Shown here piece after piece: positions 12,941-25,002 of a stretch of 64,000 bases of DNA. The notes below the pieces were generated by a model, which did not search any database, was not told the origin of the DNA, and saw nothing but the letters and a program-made list of their open reading frames with translations. Within the stretch, counting starts at the first letter, position 1. Each line of letters begins with the position of its first letter. The position numbers were made by a program, and so were the translations under genes. Origin of the DNA: Aphelocoma coerulescens (Eukaryota > Chordata > Aves > Passeriformes > Corvidae); assembly GCF_041296385.1 (NCBI RefSeq), contig NC_091019.1, forward strand, positions 9,385,264 to 9,449,263. Reading direction: 5' to 3'.

Positions 12941-14950
12941 CTGTGGTTCTGTAGATAAAGGGAACATGCTGTCCTTGGAGTAGGTTATATCTTTAGTCTT
13001 TTGCTATACCCCTGAGCACCTGACCTTGTCTGGACTTTCCAACACATGGTACAGGACAACCACTGCAGCCCAAAGTCTTCCTCTGAACACTTTGCAGTTC
13101 TCCTTTTTAATCTCTTTAGGGGACTAAACTGATCAGGTCCTTTTTTTCTCCTTTTTAAAATTTTTTTAAATTAATGTTTTAAAGTGCTGATGGTTTCTTT
13201 CCTCTTGTGTCACATTAGCCACCTTTCATATAAATAGAGTAATATTAAACTAATTAGTGTCATAAAGCTGTTAACCTCTTTACAGGATTTGGATCTCCTC
13301 AAGGAAAAGATGTTGTGTAAAAAGGCAAAGAACCTGTCATGCTGACACTTTCATATGGCAGAATGTATTATTGAATTTCAAAAATAATCTTCACCATGTC
13401 TACCTTAGGTCAAATCTTTTTTTTTCACCAATTCAGGATTTTTCTACTCTTGTTTTATTTCCTTTTCCAATTATAATAAGTTTCCTGTTGTCATACAACA
13501 TTCTGCTGGGTACATCTGGAGTTTTACATCTGATAGTGTTGCAAAATACTGTTCCCAGCATTTTGTAACTGTCTATACATTTTTAGAAATTTTTAATGAA
13601 ATTCAGCCCACCTATTGGTAGTGAGTTTAAAGATTACATTTTCATAACAAAAATATTTAGCATTTTCTTTTTCTATTCTTTTCCATCTAGGCAAAACTAA
13701 ATATTTTATGGTTTAAGGCATGAACAAGTCCTGCATTTTCTCTTCAGGAATACTGGTTTCAATTAGCTTTTTGAAAATCAGAAAATTGATTTCTACTACC
13801 TGTGAAAAATTATTGAAAGTGATGTTAATACTTAAATTCAAATGTCATTATTGTACCTGAATATTTGCTTTTGTATTTTCTTCAAAAATTTAGGAATAAG
13901 ATTCCCATGTGATGAAGGCACTGGAGCATTGCTCTGGAAAACTGAACTCCTTTTCAAGGCATATTTTTCAATGCAGCATGGATAAATTGTTTAATCTCTC
14001 TTTGTCTCATTTTGCAGCCTGTGAAACTGAGCCTGTAAGAGTTTTACCTTTCTTTGTAGAATCAGTGATGGTTTGTTGACTAAGGAAAAAATTATCAACT
14101 CTGTCTCAGAAGAGCTAAAATTACTCAGTGAATATTAGACAGTAGGCTGGAAGAAAAGTAGAGGAACTGCTCTTACACATAATGATCTGTGTGATGATGT
14201 TCTAATGATCTAAAGTGAGTAGGAGCCATCCATTCCTCAGAGCCACACTGGCTTTGGCAGACAGGCAAATTGTCATCATCTGTAATACAAGATGCCTGTG
14301 ACACTGGAAGGCCTAAGTACCAGTTAATATGGAATTTTATGTCATGTCAGCATTTTTTTCATTAATTTTGTGTTAGCCCAAAATAGAGAGAATTTCTCAA
14401 AAGAGGATGAAATGTATGTTTTACTGTTGGTCTGGTGTGGTATCTCCATGACTGGCTACTGAATTACGCACTTTACGCAAGCCTGAAAAAAAATGTATAA
14501 CATTCTCACAAGAAGAGGTGTAAGGAGTATGAAAACATTATCCTAAGTGTAAACATATTGAAGGTTAAGTTATTTGCAGGAATTTATTCCAGATGTGCAA
14601 AAGAACCACCTCCCAGACAGTCTGTAAAAATGCACACACTTTACCACATGGCTTCCTTCCCTGTTCACTTTTGGTTATTAATCTTAGAACAAACTGTGCT
14701 TTGGTGTTTGGTCTCCTTGAAAAAATTTACCTTATCCAAAGTGGCATTTCATTTATATGCGTATTGGCTAGAAAACATCTACCACTCTGAAAGAACTCAT
14801 TAAACAGGGACATGTTAGTTTACAGGTTTAATCCATATGATATTTATTGGCTGTCATACAGGCAATGACAGGCAGCCAACACACTATTCAGTGGACTTTT
14901 CCACCCATCTGTTTATCCATCTGTTACTTGAAAAATAGATTTCTTCCTCC
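12941..14950. other. No gene recognised
   Basis: AT-rich sequence with T-runs near 13140-13180. No known repeat is seen after the CR1 fragment fades. Open frames of 65-81 codons here show no domain or signal. Confidence 0.5.
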
Positions 14951-14980
14951 CTCCCTGCCCCGCCCTCCCCCCCACCCCCC
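14951..14980 (-). repeat. C-rich tract; G-quadruplex potential on the minus strand
   Basis: Successive C-runs (CCTCC, CCTCCC, GCCCCGCCC, TCCCCCCCACCCCCC) on the plus strand give at least four G-tracts on the minus strand with short loops. This meets the usual G-quadruplex pattern. It stands out sharply from its AT-rich flanks. Confidence 0.6.
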
Positions 14981-17900
14981 AAAATAGCATTGTTCCAGCA
15001 GGCCACTGAGCTAAAGATACACTGATGTATAGAACTCATTACAGGGCCATCTGAAACACCCAGCAGTAGTATCTTGATATGAAATAATACTAGTAACTGG
15101 CATGGTTCACCATACCAGTATACTTGTTAATGTATCATTAAAACAAACTCATAATGGACAAACTGAATTTAATTATTTTTGGGGAAAAGACAGAAGAATG
15201 TGGCTATTTGACCATCTTCTCAAGGAATATATTCACAGCCTTGGTTGCTAAGATCAGAATGCTTGGAAAAAAATTATTCTGATTTTTAATTAAACTGTCA
15301 GTATTAATTTGTGCACATAGTAAGAACACCTCGGAAAGAGAATCAAGTTGTGAAATTTTCATCAGGTGCTTAAAAACTCAATTCACATCATGTGAGTTGG
15401 CTTTGTAATACAGATTTCGGAAGCCTACAATTTTAAATATTGCTGATTGCTTAAAAATGTTATTCCTCAGTAACAAAAAATTAGGAATATTCTTTTGAGG
15501 AAAAAAGTAAAAACTCCAAACTTGATAACATCACATAGATATTACCTATATGGATCCAAACCAGTGATGTTTTGGGCATCTTTAATATGTTGGTGCACTC
15601 ATGCTGATGGAGATAACGTGTGTTGTCACAGAGTTATTACATCCCTCTTTGCTGGTCAGCTCTTGGAAATATTCATTAGAGTATATGCTTTACAGCCCAT
15701 GGACTGACAGATTCCCAGCATTCATACTGAAAGAGCCTTAATAGCAGATTTGATCTGATTTATCTCATGCACCATGATTTTTTACAAAACATGGAATCAA
15801 TGAAATTGTCTAGCAAAAATTTCTATGGGAAGACCTGTTTTCAGTTAACATTTTTTTTCTGAGAAATGTATAAATTGAAAACTTTATTGGGAAATAATTT
15901 CCAAAATATTAAGTACTAGGGCCATTTGTTTAAAAATGCAAAGAAACTTCCACAGGCACTTCAGCTGATTCAAAGGAATTTACAAATGACCTGTGTGATG
16001 ATGATGAAACACATGGGGTGGTCCTTTCTTCATGACAGTTATTGTGCTGTCCCTCTGTAGAGGAGGGAAAGGAACCTGCTCTTCCTTCAATTTGAGGAGG
16101 TTCATCCATTTTAGGCATCAATGGAGAACAGTAAGGCAAAGCGGAGATGAATCAAAGCACTATGGGGCAGGTTGATCCTTTTTCTTTTGCATTTCTTTCC
16201 ATTTAAAATGGAGTGGTTACAGCAACTGAAAAATGAAGATGAAAATAAAGTCAGGATGTTGTTGTTATCACTTGCCCATCAGGCAAGAAATGTATGATGG
16301 TTTTCTTTAATTAAATGTAGATGAAACCATTAATAGTAATTTACCAAAGTGGATCAATTTTTAATATTTCCTAAGGTAGTTTATACACAGATGTCACAAT
16401 TACAAACAATCTAATCTAGACAAAGGTACTGTAGAAGTTCCCCGCACATACTTTCTCTCTTGGGACTGTAGTAAGATTGTATGTAGCGCATTGCACAGTG
16501 GAACATTCATTGAGGAAACAATTGAAACCCAATTTTTAATCTGGAAAATGCATGCTGTTTTCTACAGCACTGTAGAAATGCTATGAAAGAAAAGTAGAAT
16601 GCAAGGCGAGAAAGACATAGACATCTTTTGCATTGTAGTATTTTTCTGGGATATATATGCTACTAAAAATTCCCATGGAATATCATTTACTAAAGGGTGG
16701 TGAGGATAGTGAGGATAGTGTCCATTTTAATAGAAAGTAATCTGTAAATACAAAACACTCATCTTTGCAATCGTGATCCATGGACAATTAAAGTGGACAT
16801 CATGGTGTGAGTATAGTAAGTGTACAAAGCTGGAAAATTTTTGGCAAACTGTAAGGGAAGACTTTCCTGGCACAAGTTTAAATTTGTAAGCAGGTTAAGT
16901 AATGTAACGGAATAATATGTGTAACGCCAAGAAAGAAAACTCAAAGGAATAACAATATGTAGGAATCAAGGAACCTGTGGTAGTCACATGTCAGCTCACC
17001 AGAATTTTCTAAGCTAGTTCCCTGTGCTGATGTGCTTGATGTGCAACACCTGCAAGATAACTTAACCCACCTGACATAGGTTTTTCTGGCTCATTTGGGC
17101 AATAAGATTAGAAAGTTTAAAAAATATCATACTTAGTCTGAGCCAAGGGAGTCTAAAGAGTAATTCCTATGGCCATACTCTGTAAATGGTTATTCTGATT
17201 TCTTACACAATAAGAAATCATCAGAATATCTATCCTTTTGAGGATTTCTTGATCCTCAGAAATTACAAACAAAATCGTAAGCAGGGAGGTGCATCTAAGC
17301 ACTAGATGGCCCTTCAATTCTTTCACATTTCAGAGAATACTTATTTCAGTTACTGGTGAGCAAAGTGAACCCCTGATGTCTTTGCACTCATTAAGGGCTC
17401 CTTCAGAAATGCAGAAGGAACTTCCTGTCATCCTTCTTTGCCTGCAGCTGCAACTTGATCTTAATTTGTACGCATGTGTACTATTCACACAAGAACAACC
17501 TTTCTAAACAGGCTATGCCAGGGCTTCATAAGTTCCAGTAAGTATTCTTTAGTGGGTCTTCTCCAGGCCAGATTACCTCAGGCCTTTAGGGTATGTTATG
17601 TAATTGTACTTCATTGGATGTTATCTTCACTAATTTCTAGGGTAACTCAAAAAATTGGAGTAAAATTTTAATGTTAAATGTTCCATGAATGTAACAGTTT
17701 GATAATTGTTAGCTTGGAGAGAGAACAGCATTTGGTAGCAAGAAGGTGACTACTATAAGCAGAAAGGGAAAGCTAGAAGAAGTGGAAAGAGGAAGAAACT
17801 AAAGATGAAAGTCAAAATAGCTATAAAGGGGAAAGGCAGGTAAGGGCTTTTAAATATTTTGTGTAGAAGTTGGATTATTTTACCTCTTATATAGTAGTTG

Positions 17901-18576
17901 TCCAAGTAATTTGCTGAAGTATCAACACTGAGCAACACTACGTACTTTCAAAAAAACCTCCACTCTTTTGTTTTATATTTATTGCTTTCTCAGAGTCCTG
18001 ATTTTGTTTAACTCTTTGTTAGTCTTTAATTCCCTTTCGCTGATGGTAGGAAAATTTGAATTTAAGTCTCCCTGTGGCTGAATTCTCTCCCACCTTCATC
18101 ATTGTGGTCTTTGACCACAAAAGTGAATTACTGTATCAGTATGTATTACATTCATATTTCTCACATGGAAATGTGTATTTCTGTTCATACATATTCCTTC
18201 AGATCTAAAAGCACTGTACTCATGTTAGTGTATCTGAATCTACTACTACTTGGCCAGAAGGAAGAACCAATGCTTTCCTGCAGAAAAGTTAAAATCTGAG
18301 TTCTAATAATTTCAGAGCTCCAATTTGTTACACCTCCAACATTCAGAGCATCTGCAGACTGAGAACTATGTTTCTAGAGGAGAAAACAATTTTCTTAGAC
18401 ATAGTTTTAAAAAATCAGCAAGACAGAGATTCGGATATTCACTTGGGAAATAAATAATAAAATGTTAAATTTAAGCTTTGCTCAGGTATAATTCTGATTC
18501 ATAGAGAAATACTGTCTCTGAAGAAATACTCTTCTGATCCTAACATAAAATGGAGACCCTTTTGTGAGAGACTGAC
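14981..18576. other. No gene or known repeat recognised
   Basis: Uniform AT-rich DNA. A small imperfect tandem (two GTGAGGATA units near 16700) is the only repeat noticed. Short open frames such as 15495-15707 and 17289-17507 carry no recognisable motif. Confidence 0.5.
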
Positions 18577-19329
18577 TGTTAATGGTTAATGACTCAAGCA
18601 GTCAACCACTGAACCATCCAGGGCAGAGGGATGCACACTCATGACACTCATGACCGAGGGGGGGGTGGGGGGTGGGCTCCAGCTGGCTGTTGAACAAGAT
18701 AAGGGAAGAGGCAGATAAGAGGCAAGTCCTGCAAGGAGGGATAGTGTTCTTTATCATGCCAGTATCCTCCCTTACATAATGGCTCAGGTGTAAAAACTCC
18801 ACTCTGGGAAAGCACTGGGATATTCACCCCTCCTGCTGGGCCATAATGGGCCATAACTGAGTCAACTTTGATGATGTAAGAGGCAGCTGCAATGTCTTAG
18901 AAGGTGTCATATTCCATCAAAGACTCCAGAAGTGTCCCCTGATCCAAAGTATTAAATCATGCAGTGTAAAGCTCTCCACTCCAGGGGAGGTGCCTGGGCA
19001 TTGCCACGTGAACCTGTGTGACTTTAAACCTGGGGAGTCAGTTTTGTGGGTTTCTCTGACCCCCGGATGGATCAAGACTGTGTCCATCACTTTGATAAGA
19101 CTGGAACCCTCACCACTGAGAAGACTGGAAGATGAGGATCAATGGATGCTGTCAGGATCCAATGAGTACCTCTCTGTCATTTTCTTTCTCTCCCCCTCTT
19201 TTCTTTCTACCTCTCCCTCTCCACCCCACATTTACTGTTAAATAAAAATCTGTAGTATTGGCTTCAGCATATTAGCTTTCTTTGCTCCTTAATTTGAGCA
19301 GAGACAATTTTAATAACTGGATCTTAACA
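18577..19329 (+). mobile_element. Probable solo LTR with TGTTAA...TTAACA ends
   Basis: The segment begins TGTTAATGG and ends GGATCTTAACA, so its ends form a 6-bp inverted repeat with the TG...CA retroviral signature. A poly(A) signal AATAAA lies at 19241-19246, about 90 bases before the 3' end, as expected for the R/U5 boundary. A pyrimidine-rich stretch precedes it. A G-rich block (G8, G6, G3 at 18658-18676) sits in the putative U3. No matching target duplication flanks these exact ends. CTGAC precedes the left end (18572-18576) and recurs at 19337-19341, 7 bp beyond the right end, so the right boundary may be slightly off. No gag or pol sequence is attached. Confidence 0.6.
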
Positions 19330-19419
19330 CCTCCTGCTGACCTCTTGTACTCTGGACTGGAAAAATGGCTGACCAGAGAATGGACTTGTTTTGACTAGAA
19401 GTCTCTTCTGCTGCCCAGA

Positions 19420-19640
19420 AATCATAGAATCATAGAAAGGTTTGTGTTAGAAGCAACCTTAAGGTCATCCAGTTCCAAATCCCTGCCATGGGCAGGATGC
19501 CACCCACTACACCAGTCTGCTCAGAGCCTCTTCCAGAGATGGGGCATCCACAACTTCTCTGGGCAACCTGTGCCAGAGCCTCAACACAATCACAGTGAAG
19601 AATTTCTCCTAACATCTACTTTAAATCTCTCCCTTTAAGT
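19420..19640 (-). mobile_element. CR1 3'-end fragment (minus strand)
   Basis: It opens with tandem ATCATAGA units, the reverse-complemented CR1 tail. The conserved 3' region follows in reverse complement (CCCTGCCATGGGCAGGATGCC, ACTTCTCTGGGCAACCTGTGCCAG, GAATTTCTCCTAACATCT). It lies about 90 bp downstream of the LTR at 18577-19329 and 250 bp upstream of a SINE, forming a small repeat cluster. Truncated and non-coding. Confidence 0.92.
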
Positions 19641-19892
19641 TTCATTAGGAAGGATTATGAAAATTTAGCAAAGCCCACTGTTTGGGGGTTCACTGTTCCT
19701 GGTGTCTTTCAGGATCTGTTTCTTTGCCTGGGTTGTCTGCCTAGTTACAGTATCACAGCTGTGATGCCTGTCTCCCGGTTGGTGATTTTCATCTGTACCC
19801 ATTGTTTAATTGGTGTATATATTGCAATAATTTTAAGAAGCACTTTTTAAAACAGTGAGCATAAAAATGTCTGTAATTTCTCATTGTGCATT

Positions 19893-20042
19893 GACCCTGA
19901 GATGAGCTCAGTTGGTTAGGTGCTAATAACACCAAGTTGTGGGTTCAATCCCAGACAGGCCATTCATTTAAGAGCTGGACTTGATCCTTCTGGGTCTCTT
20001 CCGGCTCAGGCTCTGACAGAATTCTGTCAGAATTCTGTGTGA
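19893..20042 (+). mobile_element. tRNA-Ile-derived SINE with CR1-like tail (TguSINE1-like)
   Basis: The 5' part (about 19897-19971) follows the layout of tRNA-Ile. It has an A-box region GAGCTCAGTTGGTTAGG, an anticodon-loop region GCTAATAAC (anticodon AAT), and a B-box GGGTTCAATCC; these two boxes are the internal RNA polymerase III promoter. Several paired positions are changed, so it is not a functional tRNA. The 3' part carries a CR1-like 3' end (GGACTTGATCC, then GGGTCTCTTCCGGCTC) and ends in repeated AATTCTGTCAG/AATTCTGTGTGA. A tRNA-Ile head joined to a CR1 tail is the structure I know from the songbird SINE TguSINE1, mobilised in trans by CR1. Family assignment is from memory of that structure. 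Confidence 0.85.
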
Positions 20043-20667
20043 CTGTATAAGAGAGGTTACGTGCAATTGCATGGCATTTGGGGCACTGCTGGGGATTTGT
20101 TTTCATCATGCTATCCAATACTGACATCGGCATTCTTTTAGAGGACCTTAGCACAGCAGAGTCATGAAACTCCATAGGTTGAAATTTGGGTGAATTGAGA
20201 TATGTCTCACTGTTAGTGAAGTACAAAATTTAACCCAGGGATCACACTGTTAACTTCCATTGAAAAGAACAAAATAAAATGTAATAAGATCCAAAAGCAA
20301 ATGTCAGAGAAGTTCATGCATGAAAGCTTTTAAAAGTCCAGAAAACAATCTTTCAGCTTATCATATGCTTACTTTTCATCAGCCAATGCCTGGATCTCCC
20401 TTAGCCTTAAACCTCTGATATTAATAGTTGGCCTTTTCTCTCCAGTTGTTCATTTATTTTACCTTCTTTCTAAGAAAAATGCATATAATCCTTTATCTTA
20501 TGTACTTGTCTTAAGGAATTCCATAAGAGTGTTGGTAAAATTCAAAGAATCTACAAGAATTGTGTAAGGAACCAATTAGATTGTCTTTTTTTTAAAATTT
20601 CCATATGAATTACCTGTTTATGGTTTCAACATGACTGTTTCTGCTTCCTTTAGTGATAATATTTTGA
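20043..20667. other. No gene recognised
   Basis: AT-rich DNA between the SINE and the assembly gap; no repeat or motif of note. Confidence 0.5.
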
Positions 20668-20767
20668 NNNNNNNNNNNNNNNNNNNNNNNNNNNNNNNNN
20701 NNNNNNNNNNNNNNNNNNNNNNNNNNNNNNNNNNNNNNNNNNNNNNNNNNNNNNNNNNNNNNNNNNN
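20668..20767. other. Assembly gap (100 N)
   Basis: Exactly 100 undetermined bases. A round 100 is a conventional placeholder for a gap of unknown size, so distances across this point are not reliable. The right edge runs straight into a pyrimidine microsatellite, the likely cause of the break. Open frames drawn across the N block are meaningless. Confidence 0.98.
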
Positions 20768-20899
20768 CCCTTCCCCTTCCCCTTCCCCTTCCCCTTCCCC
20801 TTCCCCTTCCTCTTCCTCTTCCTCTTCCTCTTCCTCTTCCTCTTCCTCTTCCTCTTCCTCTTCCTCTCCCTCTTCCTCTTCCTCTTCCTCTTCCCTTTC
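20768..20899. repeat. Polypyrimidine microsatellite, (CCCCTT)n then (CCTCTT)n
   Basis: An uninterrupted C/T-only strand of about 130 bases. It first repeats CCCCTT (about 8 units visible), then CCTCTT with one CCTCTCCCTCTT variant. The change of unit halfway suggests point mutation followed by local expansion. It starts at the gap edge, so its true length is unknown. The serine/proline-like and lysine/arginine-like translations of it are not genes. Homopurine-homopyrimidine mirror repeats can form triplex DNA and often block polymerases. Confidence 0.97.
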
Positions 20900-23800
20900 A
20901 AAAAAGAAATTACCATGGCTATTGCTACTGTTGTGAGATTTGGCAATCTCGTGACTAATTTTCTTAATTTTTAAACAAAATTTAAGTTCTATTTAGTGTC
21001 TGGAATTATCCTTCAAATTAGTATGGTACTTGGAATTGTTTTTTTATTTGACTCTGGTCATAGTACTGACACCTGAAGTAAGAGGGGAGAAGAAAAATCA
21101 ACTATATTGATTTTTGTCAATGGCTTATTGGGTGGTTGTTATGTGAAGAGAGTAAAGAAAGGTGCTCTGAAACAGAGATTTCTACTTTATTGTGGCAGAA
21201 CTGCATCCACTTAAAGTCATGATGATTCATTGTTTGTAAAAGATCTATTTTTAGTTGGCCTGAATTATATGGAGATTAAAGAGAATCATTAGCATAAAAA
21301 TCCCCTTGAAGCTTCTGCAGTTGGTATAATACAAAAGACTTTGTTAAGATCTCTTCAGCCTAGATAACTGGAGAATCCCTAAGTGTGCACAGAAGGCAGA
21401 TTGGTAACTTACGAAGGCTTTTGTGGGTCAGTGATCTATTCCTCTGAGCACAATGCAACTTTTCATACAGATTGCACTCCAAAACAATGCTTTTTAGAAA
21501 TAGCACTGTCAGAAGAAAGAAATTGAGAGATAAAGAGGGGAAAGGGGTAAATTTATAGGTATAGAGAGCATCCACCTCTTTAGGAAAAGCGCTGGTGCTG
21601 GGTTTTGCAGTTTGCTCTGTTCTCTCAATGCGGACTGAACGCTTCTTTCACTTCACTGCTTCTGTCCAGGCTGGTGTTTCTTGTCACATAAAGTGAACCC
21701 AGCTGGTGTAAGCACTACATGGGTGCTGCAGATTGCAGTGGAGAGGAAGATGGTCAGCTACGCAGACTGTGTGAGCATCTCTGCTCATTTATCAGCGTGC
21801 CATCACAAGAAAACTGAAGATGCCTGTTTAAGTACCTAAGTTTAAACAAGTATGAAATATGATGAGCTTGGCAGAATATGATAATTGTTACTAAGCATTT
21901 TTAACAAGTCCAATTTGCACATCATCATTTAGTGCATTTGTGCAAGGAACAAGATTTGCCATCTTAATCAAAAATATCTCTGGTGAAATCCAAAAGGTGC
22001 TTAGGTGTTTTGTTTTGAAAAAGGAAAATCCTAACAGCAAACTTTAGAAATCTTAACACCAAATTTTAGAAATATGTATATAAACATGCTTAGATGACCT
22101 CCATACTTTGCTGAACAACAAACTTGAATTATATAAATTCTCCTAATACAGTGAAATTGAATATCTTAGTATATGACACGATATCTCTACTTGTCCTGCT
22201 GGCATACCAGTTAATTCTTAAATGAAGGTTAAATCATGGTAATGTTACTCCAACAAAATCTTCTCTGAAATGCCCTTATTCCTTTGTCCTGAAAAGACAC
22301 TCGCTTCCTTCTCAGGTTCTTAAATAAAACACATTTGCTGTTAGAGGACAGTAATAAAAATAAAAGTGAAATCATACAACAATCAGGAGGAATATGAGGG
22401 CATAAGTCTGAGTTTTCATTATAATAAGGCTGAGTTACACTGGAAATTTATGTATGTGGAAAAAATACTTTGGTAAAGAATAAATCCATTGCAGTAATTC
22501 TCAGTTACTGGAGAGACTGTTAATATGTCTTTTCACATTATGCAAAACCAGTAAACAAGAATAAGGGTCACAGCTTTAAGAAGAGTTGTTTGTAGCATCT
22601 GTTAGACTGAGCAAAATATCACAATATGTAGTCTCCGGAAGGAGCAAACAGACCATTAAATCTTGGATGAATGAAGCAGGTTTTCAAACTGCTGCAGTTT
22701 TTTGTGTTTTTGGAATCATTACAGCAGGGCTTGGGGTTGTGGCTGTGATTATGTGAAGGCAATTGGACACTAAGTTTTAGCGGGACTAAAATTTGTCTCA
22801 TGGTGCCAGAAGAAAGGGCTGATTTGAAAACTGTTTCATGTAAAGAAAGAGAACCCACCAGCTGCAAAACAGGTGGTAACCCACCAGGGGCGGGCAGGTA
22901 TGAAATCATGGCTCTTTATTTGGATTACAGTGAGAGGAATAAGGGAAGGATAAAAGGTACACTCAGAGGAGCAGTCTCCTGACTTTTTATTAGGGGTTTC
23001 ATAAATGACGTTGGGGTTAGGCTATATGCTGGTATACTGGAGATCCCAAATGTTGAACATGTGATGTGGGCCTCTCTACCAGGTGCATGCCTGCTCAATG
23101 TGTTAAAAAAGTTCTCATTGGTGCTAAGATACTGCTTTGCATGATGTATTTTTTGTGCATATATATATATATGTTTTATATCTTTAGTGAAAGAAACTCA
23201 CACTGTTACTAAATTGAAGGATCTAGTTGCCATTTAGTCCCCTATGGTTCCATCATGAAACCCAACTTTTTGGGTCCTTTTGAAGAACTGTAACTGAAGA
23301 ATGATCTGGAACAAACTGCTCTGCTATAAAATCGAGAATAATGTAAGGCTGTAAACAGCACAACTGAAGCTATTTCAGATATTTCATGAGTTCTAGATCC
23401 AAGAGAAAATTCAATTTAAAAGAAGGTATTAACATTTTTCCTGTATATTAGTTTATTGCAATGTTAATGAAAGGAGACACATTTCATGTGTCACTTTTAC
23501 AAAAGCTCTTATTTGGGCCTCAAAAATTTAGTGGAAAGCTATCATTGCACAAAATGGGGGTTTATGGTTTACAAATAGTGCCAAGATGTAAATCCTGTCC
23601 AACAGTAACAAGGAATGTTTCCCAAAACTGAAACTCAATTGCCAAAGCTATTTCCTGCTAAAGTATTCCTGGCCTCTTTTATTTGGCCTGGTCAGACAGT
23701 GTTCCCTGATAGTTTCTTGGACACAAAGTAGCATAGGTATGGGATCACTCCCAATTGGCAGCTGGAAGCAATCCACATTTTTAGAAAAAGAAAGTTTAAG

Positions 23801-25002
23801 AGTATGAAAGCAGGAAGACTTTTTCAGTGGCCATGGGGAGAGAGAACAATCCCAGATAGTCAGTATAGTTATGGAAATCTTTTATAAAAGTCCCCCTTTT
23901 GAGTGGTATGCTCTCAGCTCTTCCTAGAATTGTCAAATAGGAAATGCAAGTGTTCTAGAGTTGGCACTGTTTACAAAGTGCAGGGTTGCAAAGTTTCACT
24001 AATCATACCATGGAAAAGACACTAAGATTAAATTAGTATATTGATGTACACATTGAAATATCATTATAACAAGTAGGGAGGGAACATAAATGCTAGGAAG
24101 GAAGGAAGAAATGAAAAAATTGACTCTCCTAGCTTGTAGAGAAAAACAAAGCTTCAAGATGTGAGGTTTCAACATGTGGCATCAGCTTGAACATTTTGGG
24201 AGCCTCTGAAAAGGCAGAGGGAAAAGCACTGAAAATTCTTTGGTTCTTTGAAATTTGGATAACCAAATCATAGCCACAGCCCTTTAGGGGTAGGCTTTTT
24301 AAGGTCAAAAGACAGCAAATTAGGAAAGGATTTTTTGTGAGGTTGTGTCTGAATGTTGCAAAATACCAAGAACTGTTCCTATCTGGTAAACTGATGTGTG
24401 GATGTTTTCACCAGGACACCACTGACATGAACTGCCTAGGGCAGGAGATTAGGAATTCCTTATATAAGTAGTTGGTGAAATGAGGTACTGTATGTGATTA
24501 GCTTCCCAGAATCTCCTAGGGTAGTTCGAGAGAACTGTAAATACGCAGCGTTCTCCCAAAGGAACATCAAGTCCTCATTGTTGAGTAATAAAATATTTTC
24601 ACTCTACTGAGGTACGTTTTACTAAAAACTGCTGGAAGAGCTTTTCTTGCGAGGAAGAATAGGAACTGCTTCCAAAGTTGTTATTTGGACTGGTGTTTTA
24701 GAATGTCACTAATAACATTGCTAATATATGACTCATCATATTTGTTTTATTCTCAAGGCTTTGATCAGCTTTTACAGAATTTTCAGGGGTGCTGATCTCT
24801 AAAGTTCTGTACCTTCAATGTGATATATTGGAACTGCTTCTTTTGCCACATCATGTGCACTCTCTTCCAAGTTTAAATTACTCCAAAATTATTCCAAACT
24901 CCTGAGATTTCTTTTGTTATGACTTAAAACACTTTCCATAGCTATGTTTTCAAAATAAAACTAACATCTGGCTGTTGTGTTTACAAGCTGTCTCTAGCAG
25001 AT
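20900..25002. other. No gene or known repeat recognised
   Basis: AT-rich DNA with an (AT)n run at about 23159-23172. The stretch 21590-21790 is locally less AT-rich and contains several CpGs, but no open frame or splice pair convinced me. CAGAT at 24998-25002 is the left target duplication of the LTR that follows. Confidence 0.5.

Noticed and set aside
19897..19971. Functional tRNA-Ile gene
   Set aside because: The tRNA-like part is diverged, stems are imperfect, and it is fused to a CR1-type tail, so it is a SINE.
20631..20946. Ser/Pro-rich and Lys/Arg-rich open frames across the gap
   Set aside because: They run through 100 Ns and a hexanucleotide repeat; no coding evidence.
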